Shown piece after piece: positions 32,832 to 43,800 of a stretch of DNA of 64,000 nucleotides. The stretch's first letter is position 1. Every line of letters starts with the position of its first letter. A program made the translations under genes and the position numbers. Source of the DNA: Nannochloris sp. 'desiccata' (taxonomy: Eukaryota > Chlorophyta > Trebouxiophyceae > Chlorellales > Chlorellaceae); assembly GCA_019044685.2 (NCBI GenBank), contig JAGTXX020000012.1, positions 682,001 through 746,000 of the forward strand. The letters are read 5' to 3'. The notes beneath the pieces were generated by a model. The model was given only the letters and a program-made list of their open reading frames with translations. It was not told the DNA's origin and searched no databases.

Positions 32832-33707
32832 TTACCTCCGCCGCTTTGTATTCCGAGGTCCAGCACCTCTCCCTTCCCCTTCTGTAAACCCTTGTAGCAT
32901 AGAAACCATATCCCCTTCATCCATCGCCATCGCTGTCCCTTCCTGTGCAGCTCTATTCTCAATTATAGAGCGCATATCAACCCTGCCTAATTCCACGGCC
33001 GCATCTAAAGCAGCACGATGTTTCTCTATAGCAGCAGTTGAGGCTACCACAGTTTCCAGCTGAGCATCTATTCCATTCAAAACTCGACGTGCATTGCTTA
33101 GCCAGTCCGATAAAGAAAGCACAATGGTATTCAAATTTTCTGGCTGGACATCTCGCATCATGGCGTCTTCAACATGAAAACAGCGTGCACGTTGATCTAA
33201 GCGGCCGCGAACAACTCCGCCATAGATACAGTCTGTTATAAGCAGATCTTCAAGTTGACGGACAGTATCGATGCCTAGCTCGCGTTGTAAGTCTGCATAA
33301 GGCAACGTACGTCGGGAGACGGCTAATGAAGCTACAGTAAGGATCTGCAGTTTACGTTTTTGGGGATCAGATAAAGACCCGTATTTGCTAGATGATGCCT
33401 GGTAATCGGCTAACGTGCCGTATGCAAAGAGCTGCAGGAGAGACAAAGCTGCAGCATGTTCACCGTCGCCGAGCTGAAAGTAATCGAAATAAAAAGGTAT
33501 GAGGTTATGTGAGGTCTCTCGACTGTCGTTAAAGTTACCATCAGTGTCCAAACTACTTACCTGTTGGACTTGAGGGAGCATGAGAAGCTCTCCAAAGGTG
33601 AACAGCCCAGGCTCTGCAGTCGCTTTGGTGATCAAGTCACCGAGTGCAAGGCCGCGAAGCCCTTTGGCAAGCAGCAGGTACTGCTCTATCTTATCGTTGC
33701 TGTTCAT
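32832..33707 (-). CDS. CSN7: COP9 signalosome subunit 7, PCI domain
   Basis: Exons 33707-33561 and 33473-32832 give 262 residues; the 87-nt intron between them is a multiple of three and lacks a stop, so it could also be read through, but its GTAAGT donor and TTTCAG acceptor are good. The protein starts MNSNDKIEQYLLLAKGLRG, then FTFGELLMLPQVQQ and, after the intron, LGDGEHAAALSLLQLFAYGT, which matches the CSN7 PCI module. The winged-helix part follows (RTLPYADLQRELGIDTVRQL, then GVVRGRLDQ). CSN7 is a scaffold subunit of the COP9 signalosome, which removes NEDD8 from cullins and so controls ubiquitin ligases. The C-terminus ends in basic residues NTKRRR. Confidence 0.9.
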   Translation of the reverse strand: MNSNDKIEQYLLLAKGLRGLALGDLITKATAEPGLFTFGELLMLPQVQQVSSLDTDGNFNDSRETSHNLIPFYFDYFQLGDGEHAAALSLLQLFAYGTLADYQASSSKYGSLSDPQKRKLQILTVASLAVSRRTLPYADLQRELGIDTVRQLEDLLITDCIYGGVVRGRLDQRARCFHVEDAMMRDVQPENLNTIVLSLSDWLSNARRVLNGIDAQLETVVASTAAIEKHRAALDAAVELGRVDMRSIIENRAAQEGTAMAMDEGDMVSMLQGFTEGEGRGAGPRNTKRRR

Positions 33708-33957
33708 ATTTGGATGGTATCTATAGAAGGCAGAATATTAATGCCAAGAGTGAAAAGATGTAGATTAATCAAAATTTCAGATCAGTTTATAATGAGATGA
33801 TATAGATAGCTGCTGTTCCTTTAGCTATCTCTCCTTTAATGCCGCGGAATGGCACTGCCAGCTATAATTATATTTGCATTCTTTGACCAAGCGCTGGGTT
33901 TTAAACACTTCCAGGGAAAAATATGTTTTCACAAAGTTTCGAGACTCCTATAACCGG
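33708..33957. promoter_or_regulatory. Divergent region between CSN7 and rhomboid gene
   Basis: There are 250 bp between divergent start codons. Nothing beyond shared upstream sequence is seen. Confidence 0.35.
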
Positions 33958-34956
33958 ATGACATGCCTTCTATTCAGATCTTATTTTATTTTCATGCATG
34001 TACCAAAGTTGGCGAAACACTACCCAGCGATGGCCCTTAATCCAACAACTTTGAAATCAAGCAACATCTTTTCTAGCAATGTCCAATCTAGTATTTGTTC
34101 TTGGCCTTTCTCTAGGCGTACACCTTCATTCCAAACACCCCTGAAGCTTTCAACATACTCACAAACACACGATTTCCACGTATCTGCCTCTTTGTTTGGC
34201 CAATTCAAAACCTTTGGTGGCAATTCTAAATTTAACCTTGACGGTGGCGGTGGTGGTAACAGTATTCCCAACATCGATGGTGCTCTAGAAGAAGTCAAAA
34301 GATTAGCTGCAAAATATGCTGGAGGTGGCCCACCAACAACCCCAGCAAAAAGAACGAGCGGGCAGCAAGACCCTGCAGGGATGGGCAATGGTATTTTTGC
34401 TTTATTAGTCATAAACTTTGGCATTCACATTGTCAACTATTTCTGGCACCCTCCATGGCTGAGCTCTTTAGCACTGGCACATTGGGATCCACAGTGGTGG
34501 CAATTCATAACCGCTGCGTTTGTACATGCCAATTGGGAGCATCTACTTGGAAACGCATTCTCTCTATTAGTTTTCGGCCGGATGGTTGAAGAGGAGGAAG
34601 GGGTGTTTGGCGTCTGGACTACGTATCTTATTTGTGGCATTGGGGGTAATTTAGCATCGTATGTATCTGCTCCGTACACACGAACACTCTCTTTAGGCGC
34701 ATCTAGCGCAGTGTTTGGCCTATTTATGGTCGGCGTGTTGGCAAAATTACGACCGAGTGCCAAACGGTTGCTAGAAGCAGTAATACTTGGAAGCTTTGTA
34801 GTGAAGCAAGTGCTCCAAGAAGTGAGTATGGTGTCTTCGGGGAAAGCTGGCCTGGTTGCTGCTGGGATGAGTGTAGGCCACTGGGCGCATTTGGGTGGAG
34901 CGGCTGCTGGTGTGTTGTTGGTGTTGTTGCTTAATAGGTTGCCGTCTTCTGATTAA
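33958..34956 (+). CDS. Rhomboid-family intramembrane serine protease
   Basis: From the ATG at 33958 the single exon encodes 332 residues; later in-frame Mets (MHVPKLAKHY, MALNPTTLKS) are possible starts. The N-terminal ~130 residues are Ser/Thr/Phe-rich and then Gly-rich, consistent with an organelle-targeting region. The rhomboid domain follows with about six hydrophobic segments. HANWEHLLGNAF supplies the oxyanion-side His/Asn, GASSAVFGLF contains the catalytic Ser, and VGHWAHLGGAAAG contains the catalytic His. Rhomboids cut membrane proteins within the bilayer. The short form with a GASSA active site resembles chloroplast and mitochondrial rhomboids of plants; plastid or mitochondrial location is inferred, not shown. 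Confidence 0.9.
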   Translation: MTCLLFRSYFIFMHVPKLAKHYPAMALNPTTLKSSNIFSSNVQSSICSWPFSRRTPSFQTPLKLSTYSQTHDFHVSASLFGQFKTFGGNSKFNLDGGGGGNSIPNIDGALEEVKRLAAKYAGGGPPTTPAKRTSGQQDPAGMGNGIFALLVINFGIHIVNYFWHPPWLSSLALAHWDPQWWQFITAAFVHANWEHLLGNAFSLLVFGRMVEEEEGVFGVWTTYLICGIGGNLASYVSAPYTRTLSLGASSAVFGLFMVGVLAKLRPSAKRLLEAVILGSFVVKQVLQEVSMVSSGKAGLVAAGMSVGHWAHLGGAAAGVLLVLLLNRLPSSD

Positions 34957-35417
34957 TTGTTTTGTTTGTTTTTCTTTCTTTCGAGAACAGAAAGGAAGGG
35001 ATGCTTGAGTGTGCTACATGTGGCCTTGCCTGCTCTCAGCTGTGATGCTAGTGCCGTCTGTATGCATTTGAAATGAATCAATGATAGCGGTAAGTATGTA
35101 GAAACGTGTAACCTTGCTTATGAAGAGAGCACAGATTTTTTTTTTTACGAGGGTTGACTTTTAGCCCTTGGGTGCATTGTCACTGACACTGACTCAGTCT
35201 CTACATGAGCACAGAAAGGTCGCCAGCTAAAAATTAATCACTATTTGTATTTATTTGCCTGAACCTAGTTGACATTTCCATCGCCGCCGCCATCAGTGGG
35301 ATGTCCCAGAATGTTGAACGAAAGGCAACTTTTTTTGCTTTTCTGGTCTTCTCTTGCCCCACAAAGGATTATTTACTTAAAACCTTATCGTCAACGCGCT
35401 CCATGTGATGTTTAATA

Positions 35418-35441
35418 GTGCTGCACAGCCCTGTGCAGCAC
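35418..35441. repeat. Perfect 11-bp inverted repeat (hairpin) with 2-nt spacer
   Basis: GTGCTGCACAG (35418-35428), CC, CTGTGCAGCAC (35431-35441). It lies about 90 bp from the permuted tRNA gene, on its 3' side in the minus-strand sense. Role unknown. Confidence 0.8.
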
Positions 35442-35529
35442 CCAAAGAAAAACACCGGAGCAGCTGCAGGGTGATGGTGCTGAAACGCCAGGAACACCTC
35501 CACCACGCTCCAAAATGGCAAAAGAACGA

Positions 35530-35608
35530 TTACAGTCTTGCGCTCTGCCAACTGAGCTATGGAGAGTAAGGCTCTCCCCACCCAGGGTCGAACTGGGGAC
35601 ATCAAGAT
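35530..35608 (-). tRNA. Circularly permuted tRNA-Tyr (anticodon GUA)
   Basis: On the minus strand the 3' half (35608-35573, tRNA positions 38-73) comes first, then a 6-nt linker (35572-35567, GCCTTA), then the 5' half (35566-35530, positions 1-37). Rejoined, they form a 73-nt cloverleaf. The acceptor stem CTCTCCA/TGGGGAG pairs fully with one U-G. The D arm is GCTC-AGTTGGCA-GAGC, the anticodon stem CAAGA/TCTTG has loop CTGTAAA, and the T arm is CCCAG-TTCGACC-CTGGG with discriminator A. C1-G72 and A73 suit eukaryotic tRNA-Tyr. The break is at 37/38, the usual intron site. A TTTT Pol III stop signal (plus-strand AAAA at 35520-35523) follows the 5' half. No ordinary 3' half lies downstream. Confidence 0.92.
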
Positions 35609-35951
35609 AACGAGACATCGCTAGTGAAAGGATGAAAGATGAGGGAAATTGAATTATTGGCCATTCAATATCTTGATTATGGCCAAAAAACACCTATTTC
35701 CGCAGGGGAGCCTTGTTTTTACATACTAATGCATCTAAGAGCATTTAAATAAATCAAATAAACTATTAGCACGGACGGCATGTCATTATTCACCGCATAC
35801 CGGCCGCATGTGAGACATCGCATATGGACATTTCAGAACCATGCTTTAATACCCGCTTATATATTATTAAAGCTGTATGGATTAGATAAATTACACTTCA
35901 TACGACCTTAATTTGGGATATTCGGTTTAAAATTTCTGACTTGAAAAATTT

Positions 35952-37636
35952 TCATCTCCTCCTTTTCACAATCACGTTCACCCCATATCTGGGAGTTAAA
36001 CTGAGGGACATTCTCACATCTAACGGTTTCATATCATCCATAAGCTTGAAAGTATACTTCTGATAGAGCCTGATCAACACAACCATCGCCTCCTGCCGAG
36101 CGTACTTTTGACCAATGCATCCTCTTGGCCCGTCACCAAATGGCATGTACGCATCCATATTATCTGTTCTTTCTTTACTAGAAGATGTCTCTCCAGGAGC
36201 CATCAAGAATCTCTCAGGAATAAAGGATTCAGGCTCGTGCCAGTTGGCTGGATCCCTGTGCATTCCATAAATACACACTGCAATGTGGGTGCCTGCCGGC
36301 ACAGTGTGTTTACCCAGCTGCAAATCCTTATCAGCCTCACGAATGGCAAGTGGAACAGGTGGTAATAACCTTAAAGCTTCTTTAAATACAGCTTCTGTAT
36401 AGGGAAAAGTCTTTCCATCAGTCACCTGAGCAAAAGTTGGAACAATATCGCGACCAAAGGCGTCAATTTCAGCCAGCAGCTTAGCTTCTTTATCTGGATG
36501 TGTGGCCAGCAAATGAAGGGCAAAGGCCATGGAAGCGGTAGTTGTTTCGTATGCTGCAAGAACAAAACTGAATGATTGACAGATAACTTCCATATCGGAG
36601 AAGGGTTTGCCAGTTTCTTTATTTACTGACCTCGCCATCAAGTCCAAAAAACTGCCAGGAGCGACACCAGTGCCCTTTTCATGATGTATGTTATTATTAG
36701 TATTGATTTTTTGCTGTAACGAAGCATCTTTGCGATGGTCTTCAAGTAGCTTACTAACTTTAGCCTGCACAGCATGGCGACCACGGCGCCCAGCAGCATA
36801 AGTTGGTGTCGGCAGCACTGATGCCAGCTGGCGGACAGCAGGTGCCATTGAAGGAAAGGTCACTTGCAACAGAGCATAGATACCTTCAATCTGTCCTGCA
36901 GCGTCAAAGAAATCTTTTGCAGATTTTACCAGGGCAGAAGAGGCACCGTCATCTGCAGCAGCGTCTTGGGCTGGGATGTCGACTCCAAAGGCAGTCGTAC
37001 CCGAAACTTGCATCGTGAAGTCACCTAAACGACGCCAAACATCCACTGGACATGCAACTTCTGCAGCTTCTTCTAAATGGTTACACAATGTATCAGCAGC
37101 AGCTACCATCATACCGTGGAAAACTGTTAAGGTTCCGGAATGAAACATGGGTTGCCAGGCAGCACGCAAGCCACGGTGATGGACGCCACGAGCAAAGAGA
37201 ATAGCTGCAGCGTTGAATTTGGCATCTTCTCCAGTTTCCATCGATGGAATATTGTGACGATTTGGCATACGAGCAGTTACCCACCTAGATAGAAGGAAAA
37301 GAAGGAGAAATTTGGTAGATTTAGAATCTGCTGCCAGGCCGGAAAATATAGTGAAATATTAAAAAGGTACTTTTTTCTCTATTACCTTCCAAGTTGAGGA
37401 TCGCTTACCACAATGCTTACGATACCCCCTTCCATAATTTTATAAATACCTCCATATATTTTACCCCACTCTCGGAAGGCTTCGTGTTTACCCATCCTGA
37501 CAATCTCAACGAGATTGCCGAGTAACCAAGAAGGACTTGGTCCAGGGATATGACGATAACGCCATCTTTGAGCTGGTCTAAGACCATAGACAAACAATGT
37601 GAAAGCTAAGATAGCCCAGAGAGAGTAGAGGATCAT
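35952..37636 (-). CDS. Cytochrome P450 monooxygenase
   Basis: Exons 37636-37386 and 37284-35952 join in phase to 527 residues. The N-terminus MILYSLWAILAFTLFVYGL is a membrane anchor, followed by the basic/proline hinge RHIPGPSPSW. The I-helix oxygen-binding motif is AAYETTT, the K-helix is EALR, then PERF, and the heme loop FGDGPRGCIGQ contains the Cys thiolate. It would act in the ER membrane with a reductase. Parts of the sequence (NRHNIP near the B helix, FGVDI, EIDAFGRDIVPT before the K helix) recall the CYP711/MAX1 lineage of plants, but the substrate is unknown. A TTG 18 codons upstream is in frame but the ATG is preferred because it directly precedes the anchor. Confidence 0.93.
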
Positions 37637-38045
37637 TGTGGTGGAATTTATAAGAAGAGAGGATTGAGCGGTGACGGTCAGAGGGATCAAGTATAGGTTA
37701 CTTCTTCTGTGCAGATTTTCTTAATAATATTGCTATAAAGTTTAAGATACGCAACTTAGAAACCGCTCTATTGCATATCTACTGTCAGGCAGTTTAACGA
37801 AACGGTGCTTTAATTCAGTCAACAATTTCAGCCCTCCTGCTCAGCAGGCTGCTGTGCTTTGCCATTTAACTTCGTGCCACGAGGGGGAAACAAAAGTTCA
37901 ACTGTTGATAAAATTCAGCATCCCATTGTAGATCAATAAACTCAAGATAGTCTAAACTACCAAACTCTTGGATTTTTGCGGGCAACAGCACCTCCACAAG
38001 AACATTTTCGCATTCAGCTGTTATTTAGTTTAGGATCCAGACGCA
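37637..38045. promoter_or_regulatory. Divergent region between P450 and coiled-coil gene
   Basis: There are 409 bp between divergent start codons with no open frame of interest. It is taken as promoter and leader sequence for both genes; no specific element recognised. Confidence 0.4.
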
Positions 38046-40407
38046 ATGGGAAATCAACCGCGCCAGGGCAGGCTCAAAGACATAGCCAACCTTAAACAAT
38101 CACCTAGTGGCACTATTTCAGGCCTTCAAAAACCAGTGCTTGATGACGCCACAGTAGGCAAGTAAATTAATTCATCAGATGGCAGTTGCTTTTTTTATTT
38201 TGCGCAAACTTAAATTAACGGCACTCCGGGCCCTGATCTAAAAAGTTTAATTACATTATGATTTATTGCAGATATTGGGGCTTTGATGCGCAAAGCTTTA
38301 CAGGCCCCTAAACTGCGGAATTGCAATGGAGGAATTCCCAGCAACAGCTATGAAGCAAAACAGCAGCACGATGAATATGATAGCAATCTTGGCTTTAGAG
38401 GTAACCCTTTATATTCTCCTGAAGAGGCTAGCTTGGCAAAAGCTGCTAGCAAGCTTGAAAATCTTCACCAGAAATCTATTAGCATTGCCAAGAACAAGAC
38501 AGCAGCTACTACTCCTGAGGCTGTTGGAAAATTATCTAAAACTGCAGTAGGTGGTCAAATCCCTGCTCACAAACCTTGCCCTTCTGAGGTGGCTACCCCT
38601 GGCTGGCGTCCAGCAGCACAGAGCAAGGCCGCCGCTGCCGATGATATTCCTTTGGCAGCACGCACCTTAATGGCAAAACGCAACCGCCGTAAATCTGTAT
38701 TTCAGCGTCCTACTCGATATGGAGATTGGTTTGATGGTGACGACGACGAGCTTGAGCAGATGGTTGATGAGTTCAATGGGGATGAAGAGGCCGCTCGGGA
38801 AGCCCATGAAGAAGCAAAGGCACAGCGTAAACGCGAGAAGATGGAAGGCGTTCGTGCTGCAGCAACACGCCGCAGTAAACAAGCAGCTTTAACTGCAACC
38901 TCTGAAGAAGTAGAGAAAGAGAGGACAGCTACTCCCTTGGCAGCGTCTTCTGGTTTACCTTTAATTTCCCCAACAGATATGGGCACAGATATTGCGAATA
39001 AAGTACGCGCTATTGCTGATGGGTTGTGTGAAAGGCTTGATGGACTGATTGAGGAAAGTCCTGCTTTACCTCGGGGAGCAAAGCGTGATGATAAATCGTT
39101 GAGAGACAAGTTGCTTGAATCTTGGGAAGGACGGGTAAGTTATTTCCCCCTTTACTGCGTTCTTCTAATTGTTATTAGCTTCTAAATACTTACTTGAACA
39201 ATAAGCTTAATTAGATTCTATTTTATTTTTCCAGAGTTACTATGAGCGGTTGATGCAGATGGCTGGTGGCTCAGCGGAACAAGAAAGCCTCCAGGCGGAG
39301 CTTGAGGCCGCAAAAGCCGAAGGGTCCATGGACAGTTCTACTGTTAGTAGCGACAAGGAAGGATCCACTGCGCCTGGAGAACAAAAGCCAGCAGCTCCAA
39401 CGCATGCTCTTAGCTTTTTATCCCCTCCTAAACCCAAGATGAGGATGGAATTGGCTGCTGCTCTTCAGCGCCCCTTGCTGCCGCTGGCCAAGGACTTGCC
39501 AATAACAGCACCGAAAGTAGGACTACCAGCTGCTCCTGCACCTGCAGTCGTTTTACCACCTGCTACGACCACACAACCAGGCAAAGTGTCACCTGTATCT
39601 ACTGTTAATACTACTAGCCAGGCACCCCCTTCAAATCTTCAGCTTCAGTTACCTCGACAGCAAATTGTGCAGCAGCAACACACTCAAGATATTTCTCGAG
39701 GTCTGCTTAAAGTATCTGCCCGTGGCTCTAAGCCAATGCCCGCACCATGGCAGCAGGGAAACGAGGATGACGCAGCAGGAACAGCAGCTCCTGTTGCGTC
39801 TGCATCTCGGTGTCGAGACCTCGCTGCTAAAATAATTGAAGAAGACGAAGTGGAGGAAGAAGAAGAGGCGGACAAAATCGGGGCTGGTGAAAAGAAGAAT
39901 GAAGAAGAAAATGCGGTTGTAGAGCTTGAAAAACTGCGTGCTGCGCTTGCTGAGATGACTTTAGCCAAACAGGCAGCAGAAAATCAAGCTGAAGATGCCA
40001 AAAAAGCTCTTTCTGAGATGGAAATCCAATTGGAGGAAGCTGAAGAAGATCTTAAAACAGAAGCTACTATCCGCGCTGCAGCTGAGAAACGCATCCACAG
40101 CTTAGAAACTGAAATTGCGACCTTACAAGCTTCTTCTGCTGATGCTGGTGGGTGTCAGGGCACCGTTCTCGGCAAGATTGTCGAGGATGCAACTGAAGTT
40201 AACGGCAAATTTGGAATTGTCGAGGCGCAACTTGAGGCTCTGTTAGCTGCTGCAAACGCCCTGTCACAGCAAGTCTCTTCGGGACGTGTGTTGACGCAGA
40301 CTATGGTAAATAATGTCACTCAAGCACAAGCTGCTGCTGCGCAAGCGGGAGAGGAAGGAAAGACGAGGATGACTCGTGCCAGGCGCAAATCTGCTTGGAG
40401 AGGTTAA
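38046..40407 (+). CDS. Unrecognised protein with C-terminal coiled coil
   Basis: Exons 38046-38157, 38272-39134 and 39235-40407 join in phase to 715 residues only if the first intron uses a GC donor (AG|GCAAGT); no good GT donor gives the right phase. No domain is recognised. The N-terminal part is polar and Ala-rich and contains a basic/acidic block (AKRNRRKSVFQRPTRYGDWF, then an acidic DDDELEQMVDEF). The middle is Pro/Ala/Gln-rich and disordered. Residues from about 545 to 640 form a strong heptad coiled coil (VVELEKLRAALAEMTLAKQA, continuing EEAEEDLKTEATIRAAAEKR). The end is basic (RARRKSAW). It could be a cytoskeletal or centrosome-associated protein, but that is only a guess from composition. 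Confidence 0.72.
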
Positions 40408-40817
40408 ATTTTTGTCTATATTTGGTTGTTGTTGTTGTTTAATTTTTATCATTGCTGTCTAAATTAATTAGGCAGTTCATTGGATTACTGGGATGCGCAA
40501 GGTATTATCGAAAAAGAATGGAATGGGCAGCCATATGAAATATATATTGTTGGTCTTTCATTTCCCACTTGTGCTTACGGCTCTCCTAATCTCTGCGAAT
40601 CTCTCTTCTATTTAAGAAATACTATCAAAACTATAAAGCATAATAAATCTATACAATTACAAAGTTAATTTAAAAGAAATATAGTATTATCTATAGATAC
40701 GTGCATTAAATTCTAAAACGCCATCAGCTCGGCAGTACGCATATATCTAACAACAGCCTGGCGGGGGCAAGTAGGGCCAGCACTGTCATTGCCACCACCA
40801 CCACCACCACCACTACC
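40408..40817. other. Gene-free stretch between coiled-coil gene and SNF2 gene
   Basis: 410 bp lie between convergent stop codons, AT-rich, with a short CCA trinucleotide repeat just outside the SNF2 stop (about 40792-40814). No RNA gene or credible frame. Confidence 0.5.
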
Positions 40818-43800
40818 TCAGACAGCAGCAGGTCCAACATCCTCCTCCATAACATCACCCCCCGCGGTAGTACTCGCAGCCAATCTCTCAGCAAGTGCTA
40901 CTATCGTACCATAATCAGCCTCATCTGCTTTAATATTACCCGCAGCAGCTGCAGCAGTACCAGCTTCCAGCTTCTTTCTCTGCTGCTCTGCAATTTGAAC
41001 ATCGACACTGTCCTCGGCAATTAAGCGGACGACCCGGGTAGGTCTTGTTTGACCCATACGGTAGATTCTCGCTGCAGCTTGGGCTTCTAATCCAGGGTTG
41101 ATGCAAGGCTCCAGCAAGATAGCGGTGGAAGCCATGGTAAGTGTCAAGCCTGCTGCCCCCCCAGAGGTGTTTAATAGAACGAGCAACACCGTGCAATCAG
41201 GGTCATGCATAAATTCATTCAACAGAGCAGCGCGTTTTGTACTCACAGATCCAGCCAACGAGGCAAATTTCACTTTATTTGCGGTCAACGCGTCCCCAAC
41301 AAGGCGCAAAGCGCGACCCCAGGAAGAAAAGATTAAACACTTTGACCCAGGCCCTTCCGAATCTTGCATATCTCGGAGAATATCTAAAGCTGCAGCGACT
41401 TTAGCCCCATATTCTGAGGTTGCGGTGTCGGTTGCTGCAGCAGCTCTTGCCACCACCACTGCTTCAGCCTCGCTCAATGCTTCAAACAGATCGCTTTCTC
41501 TCAGCTCAGTTCGACAAATAGGACACGGTGCTGGTTGTGGAGCAGCACGTTCTAAAGATTCGCGGATACAATCGGTACAGAACCGATGAGAACAGCGTGT
41601 CATCGTCAATGGAGCAGTAGTTAAGTCATCGAAACAGATGGGACAGCGGGTCAAATCATCTTGTTCATTGTCTTTCTCTTCATTTAAACCACTACCACTA
41701 GCTCCACCATTAGCGTTATCGGGAGCTGCAGTTACTTTTGTCATCCTAGTGACGTCTTCGTGCTGTTGCTTCACGAAATTTAATCGATGAAAAAGTTCTT
41801 TAGCGTCATTGCGTGCTGTCTCTACGTGGCGTTGGGTCAATCCCTCTGGATCTCGACCGGAACAGATCCCTTTATAGTGCCTCACCATCATAATAGCGTT
41901 TTCCAATTGTGCTGCAAGTTCTTCGGGGTCTAGTATAATTTCAGTTGTCGAGTCAGCATCGATACCAGCTTGACGCCGACTGCGACGGATGTTGGCTGCT
42001 GCGTCGAATAGGGCTGCTGTTGCAGCTGCAGCAGCTGCATCTCCGATTTCAGCAGCACCCCCAGAAGCATCATCATTGTTACTGACAGCATTAGCACTAT
42101 CACCATTGGCGTCTCCATTAAGCTCAATGGCATCTCCATTACCGGCACTGCCATCACCAGAAGCAAGAGCTCCAGAGCCACTAGCACCCCCTCCAACGAC
42201 ACCCAACGCCACACCACCTCCAGCCGCGCCTCCAGTAGCAAAGTCAGGAACTAAACAAAGCTCAGCACGCAAGGAATCCAGCTCTTGCATTGTGACTTCA
42301 AAATTAGCTTGAGGGTCATTTTCTCCACTTTCTTTCCTCTCTGCAGCCCGTGCCTTCGCTTCACTGCTCCATTTTCCTTTGACAATACCGATCTCTTCTT
42401 TGATAAGGTGTAATTTGAGTTCTAAAGTCGCCAACTTCAGTCGATCCCAGTATCGACGCCGGCTGGCAGCCTCACGTCGCAGCTGTCTACGTTTCGGAGG
42501 TAGATCCGGCATAGGACCTAACTGATTACGTGCATAGCGCTTTGCTTTGAAAGAGGGTTCAGTACAGGCAACAGATTTCCCTTCCTCTACAGCTCCTTCA
42601 CCATTCTTTTCAACACTGGTAATATTTTTACCTTGGGCAGCGTTTATGCCAGCAGCAGGGCTGGCATTGCTGAAACTAGAAGGAAGCCTTTTACCTCCTC
42701 CTTTCTTCTTTGCTATTTCCTTTTCTAGAATCTCTTTATCCCAGTTCTCAGCAATTTCACGCAACTGCTGTTTGTAGACTTCCCTCCTTTCTTCCAACTC
42801 TCGATCTTCTTTTTCACATTCCTCGACATCCTTGTTTTCCATTTCCACTAATTTTTCCCTAGCTAGAATATCCGCTGTTTGATCAGCAGCAGCAATTTTC
42901 GAAGTGTCCCCAAGAATAGCTGCATGCCTTAAGGCGCCATCTTCTTTACGAAGATCAATACATGTGTTTCTAGGGACCATCAGCAACCCCGCAATAAGAG
43001 CGTTATCGTCAACTGATTCTAACAAAGAATCGAAAACCTTTGCAGGGTTTTCCCCTTTAATACATACACCTACAGCGAGTTGATAGACCTTTTCGTCGAA
43101 TAAAGTACGTACAGCGCCATCAAATTCTCCATACGCTTGTGTAACGAGTCGATCAATGATATCCGACATCGAAAGCCGCTCTGAGCCCATAAGTGCTGCA
43201 TTTGAAGCAACCATTTGAGGGTGACAGGTACTCTGACGTAAGGAAATAAGAGATGCATATGCACGGGCGGTTGCTCTCGCTAATGCACGGCTTCGGTTGG
43301 CTTCTTCTGCGTAGTTGTTGTGGGTGCGAACAAAATTGGTGCTTGCATCTTGATGGCGACGATATTGTTTTACTGCATCGAGGAATTCACGTTTAAGACG
43401 TTCGTAAGCAGCGCGTTCTGCAGTGGAAAGGACTACGGGAAGGTCTTCACGAACACACGGTGGCAGATCAAGCTCATCGGCTGCAAGCAACGGAAGAAGA
43501 GAAGAACAAGAAAAATTAAAAGATGAACTAATGTGAAAAGAAAACACATAATATCGTACTATTGTACTTTATTACTATCCGATATGAGTAAGTACCCAGT
43601 ACCCACATCAAGCTAAACAACAATATAAAACTAATGAGAGCTTACCAACATCTTGCTTTGATCTTCTCAGCATCACACCACGCAATAAAGATCTCAATGA
43701 CAGCAGCCCATGTCGTTCTCTGTCGTCACACCCCGACTGCACCAAATCTGACCAGGCCGCATTATCAAAGTACGGCTCCAAAGCCAAGAATTCAAGTAAT

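Larger units (their letters stand above)
34957..35951. other. Intergenic stretch carrying the permuted tRNA and a hairpin
   Basis: 995 bp lie between the convergent stops of the rhomboid and P450 genes. It holds the permuted tRNA-Tyr at 35530-35608 and a perfect hairpin at 35418-35441. The rest (34957-35400 and 35620-35951) is AT-rich without a recognisable gene. Confidence 0.6.

Noticed and set aside
33874..33957. N-terminal extension of the rhomboid frame
   Set aside because: The upstream part of the frame begins with TTG and has no ATG before 33958.
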